In this document: piece by piece, positions 1 through 9,618 of the stretch
Position numbering within the stretch: position 1 is the first letter of the stretch
Layout of the letters: each line of letters starts with the position of its first letter
Assembly (NCBI RefSeq): GCF_036884655.1
Contig: NC_088348.1
Location: 25,514,501-25,578,500, forward strand
Source: Musa acuminata AAA Group
Lineage: Eukaryota; Streptophyta; Magnoliopsida; Zingiberales; Musaceae
Length of the DNA: 64,000 nucleotides
Direction: 5' to 3'
The notes under the pieces: generated by a model
Seen by the model: only the letters and a program-made list of their open reading frames with translations
Database searches by the model: none
What the model was told of the DNA's origin: nothing
Translations under genes and position numbers: made by a program

Positions 1-184
1 GAATGTTGCACTTTGAAAATTGATCGACCACCACGAGTATTGATCCGAGTCCCCCTATTGCTGACAAGCTTGATATGAAGTTCAAGGAAATACTCTCCCA
101 TGACCTTTTTGGTACGAGCAACGACTCCAAAAGTCCGACCGGCTTCCGTTGCTTCGCCTTATCTTGTTGGCAAGTAAGGTACGT

Positions 185-984
185 TCGAACATATTCCTCC
201 ATATCAGTTCCTATCTTCGACCAATAGAAGGCTCTCTCCATGAGAGCCAATGTTCGATGAATGCCCGGATGTCCAGCCCAAAGGGAATCGTGACACTCTC
301 TCAAGAGTTTACGCCTCAAATTGTCCACTCGAGGAACATAAACCCTATTCCCTTTTGTGTAGACGAGTCCCTCCTTGACCCAAAATCGTCGTGCCTTGCC
401 TTCTTTGATTAGTTGCATTAGGGTTATTGCCTAGGGATTATTGTACAGTCCATCCCTGCTCCATATCAGTTCCTATCTTCGACCAATAGAAGGCTCTCTC
501 CACGAGAGCCAATGTTCGATGAATGCCCAGATGTCCAGCGTAAAGGGAATTGTGACACTCTCTCAAGAGTTCACGCCTCAAATTGTCCACTCGAGGAACA
601 TAAACCCTATTCCCTTTTGTGTAGACGAGTCCCTCCTGGACCCAAAATCGTCGTGCCTTGCTTTCTTTGATTAGTTGCATTAGGGTTATTGCCTAGGGAT
701 CATTGTACAGTCCATCCCTACTCCATATCAGTTCTTATCTTCGACCGATAGAAGGATCTCTCTACGAGAGTCAATGTTCGATGAATGCCCGGATGTCCAG
801 CCTAAAGGGAATCGTGACACTCTCTCAAGAGTTCATGCTTCAAATTGTCTACTCGAGGAACATAAACCCTATTCCCTTTTGTGTAGACGAGTCCCTCCTG
901 GACCTAAAATCGTCGTGCCTTGCCTTCTTTGATTAGTTGCATTAGAGTTATTGCCTAGGGATCATTGTACAGTCCATCCCTGAT
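185..984 (-). pseudogene. gypsy integrase zinc-binding segment, present in three tandem copies
   Basis: Each copy encodes on the minus strand RVYVPRVDNLRRELLRECHN, then a stretch with AGHLGIHRT and VERAFYW, the H2C2 zinc-binding N-terminus of a retrotransposon integrase. The copies lie at about 199-460, 461-722 and 723-984, with an exact 262-bp spacing of shared landmarks. Because 262 is not a multiple of three, the duplication breaks the polyprotein frame. The copies differ by scattered substitutions, so the duplication is not very recent. Confidence 0.8.
199..984. repeat. Tandem triplication, 262-bp unit
   Basis: The landmark CCATATCAGTT recurs at 199, 461 and 723, and the whole unit including CATTGTACAGTCCATCCCT (ATTGTACAG in copy 1) is repeated. 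The third copy ends at about 984, where the sequence continues as unique integrase-linker DNA. The copies are nearly identical by eye. Confidence 0.85.
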
Positions 985-999
985 CCTGGAAAGGAAGTT

Positions 1000-1443
1000 G
1001 GAGTGCAACTGACTTGCTTGGCCTTCGCCCTCCAATTGCATAGCATTCACTCGCTCCACCTTCCTGCTCAATACATCGGCCATGGCAGTTGCTCTTTTGG
1101 GCTTGTACTCTATTATCATATCAAACTCAGCTAGGAAGTCCTACCATCGCACTTGCGTTGGGGAGAGTTTCTTTTGAGTTTGGAAGTAACTCAAAGTGAT
1201 ATTGTTTGTCCTCAGCATAAATCACGATCCGAGAAGATATTGCCGCCAAACTCGTAGACAGTAGACCACCGTTGTTATCTCCTTCTCATGCATCGGATAC
1301 CGCTGCTTAGTCTCGTTGAGCTTGCGGCTCTCGTAGGCCACCGAGTGACCCTCCTACATGAGTACTCCTCCAATAGCGAAGTCTGAAGCATTTGTATGGA
1401 CTTCGAAGGGCTCCCTTTACTCCGACAATTTGAGCATTGGTTC
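1000..1443 (-). pseudogene. gypsy RNase H segment
   Basis: The minus strand encodes FEVHTNASDFAIGGVLM followed by a stop, then SVAYESRKLNETKQRYPMHEKE. This is the RNase H block that follows the RT in Ty3/gypsy elements (consensus TDASDxAIGGVLxQ, then Y-S-R-K-L and E-x-x-Y-x-x-x-E-K-E). The first catalytic Asp position reads Asn in TNASD (usual TDASD), and the glutamine after GGVLM is replaced by a stop. The segment is inactive. Confidence 0.75.
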
Positions 1444-2822
1444 TGTAGGGAAATCTAGGGGCGACATCACATGTGCAGCGGAAGAACAGAAAACAAAATC
1501 CCCAAATTCCCAAAGATGTGTTCGTCGTCGTGCGAAGATTGGTGCGTAAAATCCGCAAAACTGAAAACCAAGCGTGAGATAGTTGTATTACCTAGGGAGA
1601 TCGTATATCTCTGAATCCCTGTTGATCTGTAGGAGAGGATGAAGGAGGTCAAGCATCCTCTCTAGTGGTGATCCATGCAGTAGGGCTGCGACGACGCCCC
1701 TCAAATCTCCAGACTTGTTATCTAAGGAGGAGAAGAAGAGAGGAGAATAGGAGGTGGCAACCAAGAAAACCTTTGGCCTATAGGTGTTTGGTTTCCTCCT
1801 ATTTATAGAGGCCCCCTATCAACTTAACCCTAATGGATCATGCCCTATTGGGTATTGGATCTCCATCCAACTACCCAAGCCTCTTAGATTAGTAGATCTC
1901 TATCCAATAATCTCTTATTGGCTCTTATTGGATCTCATCCATAGGATCCAATAATTCAAGGGTTTATTGGATATTTAATAAGATAGGGGGTCCGGCGAAT
2001 ATCTCATATTCGAACCTTTACTCGTCGGAATGTCTACCATATGTGTGTGACCCTCTAGGTCTAATATCGAGCTGAGCGTGAGTTATACCTATCAAAACTC
2101 TTTCTAGCTTAGTGACTCATCGACTGCTGACGTACTAGGCCACTACGCCGTAGTCCCCAGACGATACAGGGGAATCCAATCCTTTGGACCTATTTGTCCT
2201 TAGTTACCGTGTATCTATAGTCCTTTATACATCTAATACCTTAGATATCATATACTGGGCATGGTATTGTCGGGCCCATACAGTTTTTACTCGAATCTCG
2301 CTCTAATCGGATTCTCCTGGAGAACTCTTTCTCTCTCAATCCGAATAACCCTGGCCAGGGATTTGTTTGAGCAAGAACACATGAAATATTTTTTTCATGA
2401 CATCGAGAGCGGATGATCCTCTATCGACACTCAATAGCCCTCGTAAGGTTGACTACCACTCCCGATGATCGGTTGTGCTAGATCTGGAACCTCCAGACTT
2501 ATAAGTCCGGTATCAAAGAGTGGAGTATTAAACTATTAATAGAGGACATCCTTGGTGTCTCAAATCTAAGGACCAAATACACCATTGGGACGACGGAATC
2601 GCTGTATGACAATATGGCATCATCAACCATCCAGCATTCCGTGAGCGGATCAATTAGTTAACTTAATTCTCCAATGAGCACCTACATTGTATCCCTAGTG
2701 TCCCTACATGAGCAGCTATGAGATCAGCTGCATCCATTATATGGACGGGTATACAGCACACCAGTCTGTCCGGTTATCTCGATGTCCCTCTCGAGTAACC
2801 TATGACCGAGATTATTTAGGAT
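1444..2822 (-). repeat. LTR of a second retrotransposon family inserted in the gypsy RT, 3' truncated
   Basis: The sequence from TGTAGGGAAATC to TTATTTAGGAT is homologous, same orientation, to the complete solo LTR at 38397-39890 and, in reverse, to 37438-40532. Compared with the complete copy it lacks about the last 210 bp (right side), stopping where the full copy continues TATGTGTTTAAAGG. A TATA-like CTCTATAAATAGGAGG on the minus strand (about 1796-1812) places its promoter on the minus strand. No 5-bp target duplication flanks it, and about 0.5 kb of RT is missing from the host element, so the right junction is a deletion. Confidence 0.75.
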
Positions 2823-3235
2823 GAGCGGGATGGGATACTTGTTCTTCACCGTCACTTTGTTGAGGGCTCGATAGTCGACGCATAGTCGGAGGCTCCCATC
2901 TTGTTTCTTTTAGAAGAGGACTGGAGCTTCGAATGATGCTTTGGAACTACGGATGAGACCGCCACTTAGCAGTTTGTCTAACTGCTTTCTAAGCTCTCTG
3001 CCAATTCTGGAGAGGACATGTGATATGGTGGTCTCGCTAGAGGCTTTACTCCCGGCTCCAGCTTAATATGATGATCCACGCTTCTGCGTGGCTGCAGAGT
3101 TTTCGGCAACTCGGGTGGCATAAGGTTTATGAACTCCTTCAGAACGTTCGCCACCACAACAGGTTCATGAATGGCCTCCCCATCGAGACATAGGGAGTTT
3201 AGGAATGACATTAGCACCAACTTCGTCGCTTGTAT
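2823..3235 (-). pseudogene. gypsy reverse transcriptase, N-terminal part only
   Basis: The minus strand shows the protease-RT linker (LPPRRSVDHHIKL-like, with PPYHMSSPEL) and then the RT start: EAPVLF, stop, [18 protein letters not shown] and KYPIPLI. This is the usual [19 protein letters not shown] block. The sequence stops at KYPIPLI and runs directly into the inserted LTR. The RT palm with the YxDD active site is absent; the next gypsy codons on the far side of the insertion already belong to RNase H. There is an in-frame stop just before KKQDGS. Confidence 0.75.
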
Positions 3236-3282
3236 GAACTTCATTTCGAGAATCACTTGGAAGTCGTCTGGTGGCACCGCCA

Positions 3283-3543
3283 TCATGCTTGTGCTCCCGC
3301 TCCACATTCCGATCTTGATGGGACTCCCTTTGCCAGCCTGAAGATTCGCTTGGCCTTTGAGTTCACCACCTTCTTCCGACTTTGGTTCTTCTTCAAGATT
3401 AGCCCAAGTCGCTTTGCTTCTCGGTCGATAATAAAGTTGTGGGTAGCGCCCGTGTCCACCATTGCACGGGTTGTCTGGCCATTGAGCTTGATATCCACGT
3501 ATATCAGCTCGTTGCTCCTTGCTTTCTGTGGCTTTGCCTTCAT
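3283..3543 (-). pseudogene. gypsy aspartic protease segment
   Basis: The minus strand encodes an 86-residue open stretch with VDTGATHNFI, the retropepsin active-site motif (catalytic Asp in DTGA), followed by AKRLGL, typical of the Ty3/gypsy protease. It lies between the gag zinc knuckle and the RT, as expected. The catalytic Asp-Thr-Gly is intact in this piece, but the surrounding polyprotein is broken, so this is a relic. Confidence 0.75.
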
Positions 3544-3689
3544 GTTCTCCCCTACTTGACCTCACAAGACATTCAACAAACGCATTGCTCTCATCCGGGG
3601 TCCTTGCGACTCCTCATCGTCATTGTTGGATTCTGAATTACTTGAACTAAGAGCGACGACCTTGCCCTTCTCCGATTAGGGGGGGTGGA

Positions 3690-4936
3690 TTGAACCTGTT
3701 AAGGTGTTAAGTGTTTGTTTCTATGGACAATCTCTCACCATGTGTTATCCTTTGCATAAGAAGCATCCGTAAGATTTTGGGGCCTTGATTTTTGAGTTTG
3801 ACCCTTTGTGGGAACTCTTCTTCCTTTGTTCGCCCTCGGACTCCCTCCCTCGAGAATATTTCGGTGAGCAATTTTCTGAAGGTTGTTTCTTTTTCCCCAA
3901 GTCCTCCGAGGAAACAAAGTCATTGAGCCTTTCCACGGCCGTAATCGTCCCGATCACATCGGTGACATTCCTTGCAATTCCTATTGTGCCCACGATTTCA
4001 GGCCATCGAGGAAGCTGAATAGCTTATCCTTTTCGGACATGCCCTGTATGTCCAGCATCAGTGCGGAAAATTGCTTCACGTAGTCCCGAATGGAAGTGCT
4101 TTGGCGGAGTTGTTTCAGCTTTCTCCTTGCAACGAACTATGTATTCTTGGGTAGGAATTGAGTTCTCATCTCCCACTTTAAGTCCTCTTATGTGTCAACT
4201 CGACACCGACCTTGTTGGATCTCCTCCCAACGGGTTTGCCACCAAAGTTTTGCAACCTCATTCAGATACATGGTTGTTGTCGAAACTTTGGCATCTTTAG
4301 AATCGGGCCTTGTAGCCCGAAAATACTGCTCCATGTCAAACAAGAAATTCTCTAGCTCCTTTGCGTCCTTGGCATCCCGTAGCAATGAGGCTCAGGTGCC
4401 TTAAGTTTTGTGGCGGCGCAACATTGGTGTTGCTCCCCCCTGCATTTAGTGCCCTTGTGAGCAATGTCACTCTGGAAGTGAGTTCTGCCACGACTTCGTG
4501 TAGATTTTGCACGGAGTCTTTGGTGTCTTCTATCAGTCAATCGACTAGGGACTCAACCTTGTTGATTTAAGATTCAGCTTCTTCTTTCAAGCTCTCTACC
4601 CCAAGAAGTCTTCATTGGCCTTGGTAGAATTCCTCCAAACTCGCTTCGGGAACATCTAGGCGGGTTTCCGCTATTGTGAGTCTCTCCTTATAGCTCTTTT
4701 TCCCAGTTGGCGCTCCAGATTGCGCCTTCTCCGCTCGCGTAGAGTAGCCAACTTCTCGCTCGTCATGTTCGCTGTCGTGCTCCTCCTGAGCAGTTCCAAT
4801 AGCATGAGAGTGAGTCTGCACTTGCAGCCCACCTATGGCTGCTTGGGGCAATGGTCCGACTTGCCCCGTCTTGTTCGCTACAATGCTTTGCTATGGCGAG
4901 ATTGTGAAGTTTCTTTGTTGCTTGCTCGAATTGCTT
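3690..4936 (-). pseudogene. gypsy gag, degraded
   Basis: A capsid-like segment on the minus strand at about 4188-4385 contains ELENFLFDMEQYF and AKLWWQTRWEEI, which match the retrotransposon gag (UBN2/Retrotrans_gag) region. An N-terminal coiled segment containing RLDVPEASLEEF lies at 4612-4851. A CX2CX4HX4C zinc knuckle follows at about 3727-3775: residues CFLCKG, then a stop codon where the next residue should be, then HMVRDCP. The reading frame is interrupted several times, so no gag protein could be made. The family is supported by the order of motifs; exact ends are approximate. Confidence 0.7.
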
Positions 4937-4952
4937 GCCCGCTCTAATACCA
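4937..4952 (-). other. Primer-binding site (tRNA-iMet type) of the gypsy element
   Basis: The minus strand reads TGGTATTAGAGCGGGC three bases after the LTR end. The canonical initiator-Met site is TGGTATCAGAGC, so there is one mismatch. It fixes the orientation of the element and the inner LTR edge. Confidence 0.75.
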
Positions 4953-4955
4953 CAA

Positions 4956-5378
4956 TGTCACGGATTTAGCTGGAATTGTCAAAGTCGTGAGGTGCCCTTA
5001 CGACAATTGTCATGCACTTAGTTGGAGTTGCCTAAGTCACGAAGTACCCTTGCGCCAACTTCTCATACTTAGCTGGGATTGCCTAAGCCATGAGGTGCCC
5101 TTGCGATATATGCGTCCGTAAAGGGCCAACTTAGTTGCAACCTCGTGCAGGTCCCAAAGGACCTATAAAATAGCAAGTTGATTAGTTTGAAAACGAGTTG
5201 CGGACAAGTCCCGACGTCTTGCAAAGAGAGAAGCTTTATAAGCAATTCAGCATGCATCTTTAGTGCAAGAGAGAAAAAAGAGGAAGGAGAAAACAAGGAC
5301 CTTAGAAGGTTGAACGAACAGTTGCAAGTCCGTAAACAATTGCTCACCGGTGTCGGGCGCGAAGGCAAGTTCCCGACA
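4956..5378 (-). repeat. 5' LTR of the gypsy element
   Basis: The right-hand base of the primer-binding site lies 3 bp from TGTCACGG at 4956, and the plus-strand sequence ends in CCCGACA at 5378. On the minus strand this LTR therefore starts TGTCGGGAAC and ends ATCCGTGACA, a TG...CA pair about 423 bp long. Inside it, at about 4965-5110, three degenerate ~50-bp direct repeats share the core AGGTGCCCTTGCG or close variants. The right boundary is inferred from the TG start only, because the other LTR is outside the window. Confidence 0.6.
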
Positions 5379-7048
5379 AATTAACATGCGTACTTGTAAA
5401 GAGTGTTCAATGCCCGATACTATCCCGAAGCCCCATCCCCCCTGGTGTCACCCTGGGGGTTCCAGGGTACTGAGATGGCTGATGTTTTGTGTGCAGTTAC
5501 GGTCTACAGAAAGTAAGCCATGACATGTGAAAACGGAGCCATTTTGGGATAGTTTTGCTCGGTGTGGTGAGCGATCGCATTGCAGCGCTACAACCTATTC
5601 GAGCTTATATTTTTACAAGCAAAACACATAAAATCAAGGTAAAACATGTTGCCAAACATCTGTATAAGTATGCAAAAGCGACGACCGGTTCGTTGAACGA
5701 AGTTGTTGCAGATGTGCGATGATCGTTCGTGACAACGCGAGGAGAAGAAACGAGGTGACGTTGCCTCGACGACGTCTCCCTTTTTTTTATTTTTAACTTT
5801 ATTATATATATATATATCATTTAACAGGTTGAATGTATGGCTTTAAACAATGGGAACAGGTAAGTGGGAAATTTTCTATTTGTATTTGCATCTTTTTAAC
5901 ATATGTACAAGTTTGTGAATGGCTAAATACAAGCAATTTGGTTTTATTTTGTATCTGTTTCGTGATGCATCCCCTCACAGTTCTGCTCAACGATTGACAA
6001 ACGTGCATGTGTTCCTAGTTGGACATATGCTTGTTAGGCTCAAATTATCAAATTATAGTAGCCTAGCAAAGAATCTCACAAGTGGTTAAAATAAACTGCA
6101 ACTTTGGATATTGGAACTTGGAAGTGAGGTTAAGATCATGAAAAGGCCATGTAAGGCTCCAATTTTTTTGATGCTTATGAGAATTTGTGATTGTTTAAAA
6201 TTAGAAGTTTATAGTCCACGTTATGTGCATGTATCCCTTTGGTTAAAAGAATAAACAAGAGTAGCTTACTTAGAAAGATATTATCAAGTGAAAATGGAAG
6301 AAAAAGGAGTTGAGATGGGGGATTAGGTAGATGTTGATGATTAGATTCACTTTAAGTAGAAGAAGGGGGATATAGGATACATCTGGGGTTGAAAAGTTTA
6401 ATGTCTATTCTTTTATATAAAATGCTACAATTTAAGATGCTACTCTATATCCGCTGGGCCTAAATTTTAGTTGACAGAGGATAGTACTATAATATTTCAA
6501 GTTATCATAGTGCATCACTATTGTGGTTATAGTTTCTTGAATGCCAATGTTAGTGCTCCAAAACTTGCCACCATACTCATGACATGTATTTAACATTTGG
6601 GGTGTGAAAAGTTTTTGTCTATTCTTTTATAGAAAATGCTACAATTTAAGATGCTACTCTCTATATACACGGCCTAAATTTTAGTTGACAGAGGATAAGA
6701 CTTTAATATCTCAAGTTATCCTAGTGTATCACAGGTGACATGTGAACCATGCAAACATGCATGCCATGGATAAAGAAGGCAGTCGTTTGATCTTTTTGTC
6801 TCTGATATTTAATTTTGATCCCTGTAAGAATACATTTGAAGGAAACAGACATGTAAAAATCCTGGATATGTTTGTTTCAGTTTCATATTTGGTGTTTGTG
6901 TCAAATGAATACAAATGGATTCTATATTATCCCAGTATGAGAATGAAATAAGTTTGTCTTCTTTCTTAAAATTTCATTTAAGGCCTTTTATGTTAATTCT
7001 TACTTGATTAGTTTGTTCAATTTATCAGGCTAATAAAATTTTATATAG
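5379..7048. other. Non-coding interval with a local duplication
   Basis: AT-rich DNA between the gypsy LTR and the first visible exon of the next gene. Segments 6383-6514 and 6598-6732 are diverged direct copies, both containing TGTCTATTCTTTTATA and AATGCTACAATTTAAG. The start of the downstream gene must lie here or have been lost to the retrotransposon. A possible 32-bp exon at 5828-5859 has good splice signals but does not fit the frame of the next exon. Confidence 0.5.
6383..6732. repeat. Direct duplication of a ~130-bp segment
   Basis: The two copies begin at about 6383 and 6598 (spacing about 215 bp). They share ATGCTACAATTTAAGATGCT, TTTTAGTTGACAGAGGATA and CAAGTTATC, with small differences between them. 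About 85 bp of unrelated sequence separates them. Confidence 0.7.
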
Positions 7049-8056
7049 GACAAAGATGTTGACATTATCGTGCATCACATTAATGGTGTTGCTGAGACTT
7101 TCTTTAGAAGGTAAAGTACCAAACTTCCTCGTGACTGAAAATTGTATTGATTAATGTTAAAGAAATAGCCTCTCTAGTCATAGGTAGCCACATGCATTGA
7201 TTCACCTAATTTTACTTGAAGTGATTTGTACTGTTTTGTTTTCTTATTATTGCAAATTATTGTTAAATAACATAGAAATTCTGATTTTCTAAATTCTTGT
7301 TATGGGGCCTTTTAGCCCTTGACCCATTTTTCTTCTGTTGGCATCCCCAAATCTGGCTCTTCTAATGGATCTTGCATAGACCTTGAAGCCCATTTCTTGC
7401 TCATCTTGGTTAGATCAAGTAAAATTTGGCTAATCAATGCCCATTTGTGCCTTTTACGTACATGCTCAACTACATCATTCACCTTTCGTTGAGCAATCGA
7501 ACATTGCTTTTCTTTTTCTTTCATGAAAATTGTCACTTGATCGTGGATGGTTTGTAGGGAGGCAAAGATTTGGTATAGTAGATGCAAAGTTAAATATCTA
7601 ATGTTTGTGTGTTTAGTTTTTCTATGCTACGAAGATAAAATAAACATTGAAATTAGCATTTCTTTTGTTATCAAATTATGAAATTAGATTCCTTCTATTT
7701 TTGTCATGTTATGTTGAAGGTCTGCAAACATACTAATCATGATCAGAAATTACTGTTGCAGACAACAAAGGGAGGATAACAAGGCCATGGCTGAGCAAAA
7801 ACGTACCGAGTTCAGGACTTTGCTATCTGAAGCTGCACGACCATTTCTTGCTGGATACACCAAGAGCTTCATCGACGAGCTAGAGTTGTTCCTTGTTTCA
7901 GGTTTAAACATGGAAGCATATGATAGATTGTGCGTGCAGCGAATGGGTGAGCTTTCATCTGGTGAAGCAAGTGCAGATGACAGGGAAACGTATGATCAGA
8001 CTCTTCAGGGTCCTTTCTTGCAACTTTTCAACGAGGAATTAGGAGAATCTGAATAA
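7049..8056 (+). CDS. Unrecognised protein, last two exons
   Basis: Two exons join in frame: 7049-7110 (acceptor after TATATAG, donor GTAAAG) and 7762-8056 (acceptor TTGCAG), ending in TAA. The joined tail is 119 residues. Exon one reads DKDVDIIVHHINGVAETFFR, and the last exon contains EDNKAMAEQKRTEFRTLL and FLAGYTKSFIDELELFLVSG, ending NEELGESE. It is a charged, mostly helical sequence with a Glu-rich end and no signal peptide, membrane segment or catalytic motif that I recognise. The upstream exons were not found; the gypsy element ends 1.7 kb upstream and may have removed them. The splice junction and codon bias make it a real or recently real gene tail. No function is proposed. Confidence 0.55.
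7312..7587 (-). other. Open 91-codon antisense frame inside the intron (unassigned)
   Basis: On the minus strand, a Met-initiated frame encodes a basic, helical peptide (contains QTIHDQVTIFMKEKEKQC and VVEHVRKRHKWALISQILLD). It is long for this AT-rich DNA and has a protein-like composition, so it may be a captured gene fragment. No family is recognised and no partner exon is seen. It lies in the intron between 7110 and 7762 of the plus-strand gene. Could be chance. Confidence 0.25.
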
Positions 8057-8780
8057 TGTCATTATGATTAACGATGATTAATACAGTTTACCATGTTTAA
8101 AATCGAAAAACCAGTGTTTCATAACGGCAAAAACTCCTCATGTATATCTGTCCAGCTCTCCCAGGAATAGCAGCAGTTGCAAATATAGCCATTTATCATT
8201 TGGTAGGCTTGCTGACAGTGGAGACAACTATAATGTGAATCTTGTGATACAAATTATATTGTCAAATGGCTGTTGATTTATAAAATTCTTTTAGTTACTT
8301 GGAAGGGAGATGGTTTATGTGGCAAACAGCTTGACAAATCTGTTCTTGTTGAGTAAATCATTCTTGTGTGGATTGTAGTCAGTTGAATGCAGGTCATGGT
8401 TTCAAATTTGGGTTGTAGTCAACTGGAATGGCATTATTACTATTTGGGTTCATAAAAACTGAGATCTGATGGGGTAGATGAAATCGAAAAGGTGTCATCT
8501 TACCATTGTGTGTATTAATCATTTTTGATAGATTGTTTTTTTAATAGAGATATTAAAGTTAAGCTCTTATATTGACAATCTGTATTTATCGGAACCTTAT
8601 CGACGTATGAAAAGTTCAGCTCCTATTGGATTCGGGTTGACACTAGCGAATCGAATTCCGCCGACGTCCCCATCGTGCAGCGCGCCGTTGTATCAAATGC
8701 CACCATCCACGAGAAATCGAGACGAACGGTTTTGATCGGACACGGTTCCATCCTGCGGTTTACGTTTGCCAGACGACTCC
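8057..8780. promoter_or_regulatory. Intergenic region carrying the RPS27 promoter
   Basis: Between the stop at 8056 and the RPS27 leader. The first ~550 bp are AT-rich. From 8640 the sequence becomes GC-richer, as usual just upstream of plant ribosomal protein genes. No other gene seen. Confidence 0.4.
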
Positions 8781-8888
8781 TATATACATATGATACCCGT
8801 CCGCTTAGGGCGATTCCTCTTCGCTATCGCTCGCCGCCGGGGCTGCTCACTTCCGCCTCTCTTGTGGCCACCGTTTCCGTAGGGTTTT
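8781..8888 (+). promoter_or_regulatory. RPS27 core promoter: TATA-like site and telo-box
   Basis: A TATA-like TATATACATA lies at 8781-8790, about 125 bp before the start codon. A telo-box (TAGGGTTTT, the reverse complement of AAAACCCTA) lies at 8880-8888 in the leader. Telo-boxes near the transcription start are a known hallmark of plant ribosomal protein genes. Exact transcription start not determined. Confidence 0.5.
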
Positions 8889-8914
8889 CAAGGTCTCCCT
8901 ACGCTTTCAGCAGG

Positions 8915-9512
<598 letters not shown>

Positions 9513-9618
9513 TTTGGTATTGTGGTTCTTCATTCACACCGCTCTTCTATTGATCATCCGTAAGGGACACGAGTCTTATGAATTCAGATGCTACTGCGTC
9601 TGTATTCTATTTAGTTTT

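Larger units (their letters stand above)
1..5378 (-). mobile_element. Ty3/gypsy LTR retrotransposon, degraded, 3' part outside the window
   Basis: Reading the minus strand from right to left gives the order 5' LTR (4956-5378), tRNA-iMet primer site, gag, zinc knuckle, aspartic protease, reverse transcriptase start, RNase H and integrase. Protease-RT-RNaseH-integrase is the Ty3/gypsy order. The element runs off position 1, so its 3' LTR is not visible. It is not functional: the zinc knuckle contains a stop, the RT centre is missing and replaced by a foreign LTR (1444-2822), and the integrase zinc-binding segment is triplicated out of frame. The clade was not determined; chromovirus-like is a guess from the motifs. 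Confidence 0.85.

Noticed and set aside
3230..3559. 109-codon plus-strand frame in the gypsy region
   Set aside because: It is the antisense shadow of the protease segment on the minus strand.
5828..5859. A 32-bp exon with acceptor TTAACAG and donor GTAAGT before the unknown gene
   Set aside because: Its only open frame leaves two bases over, which puts the next exon (7049-7110) out of the frame needed for the last exon.
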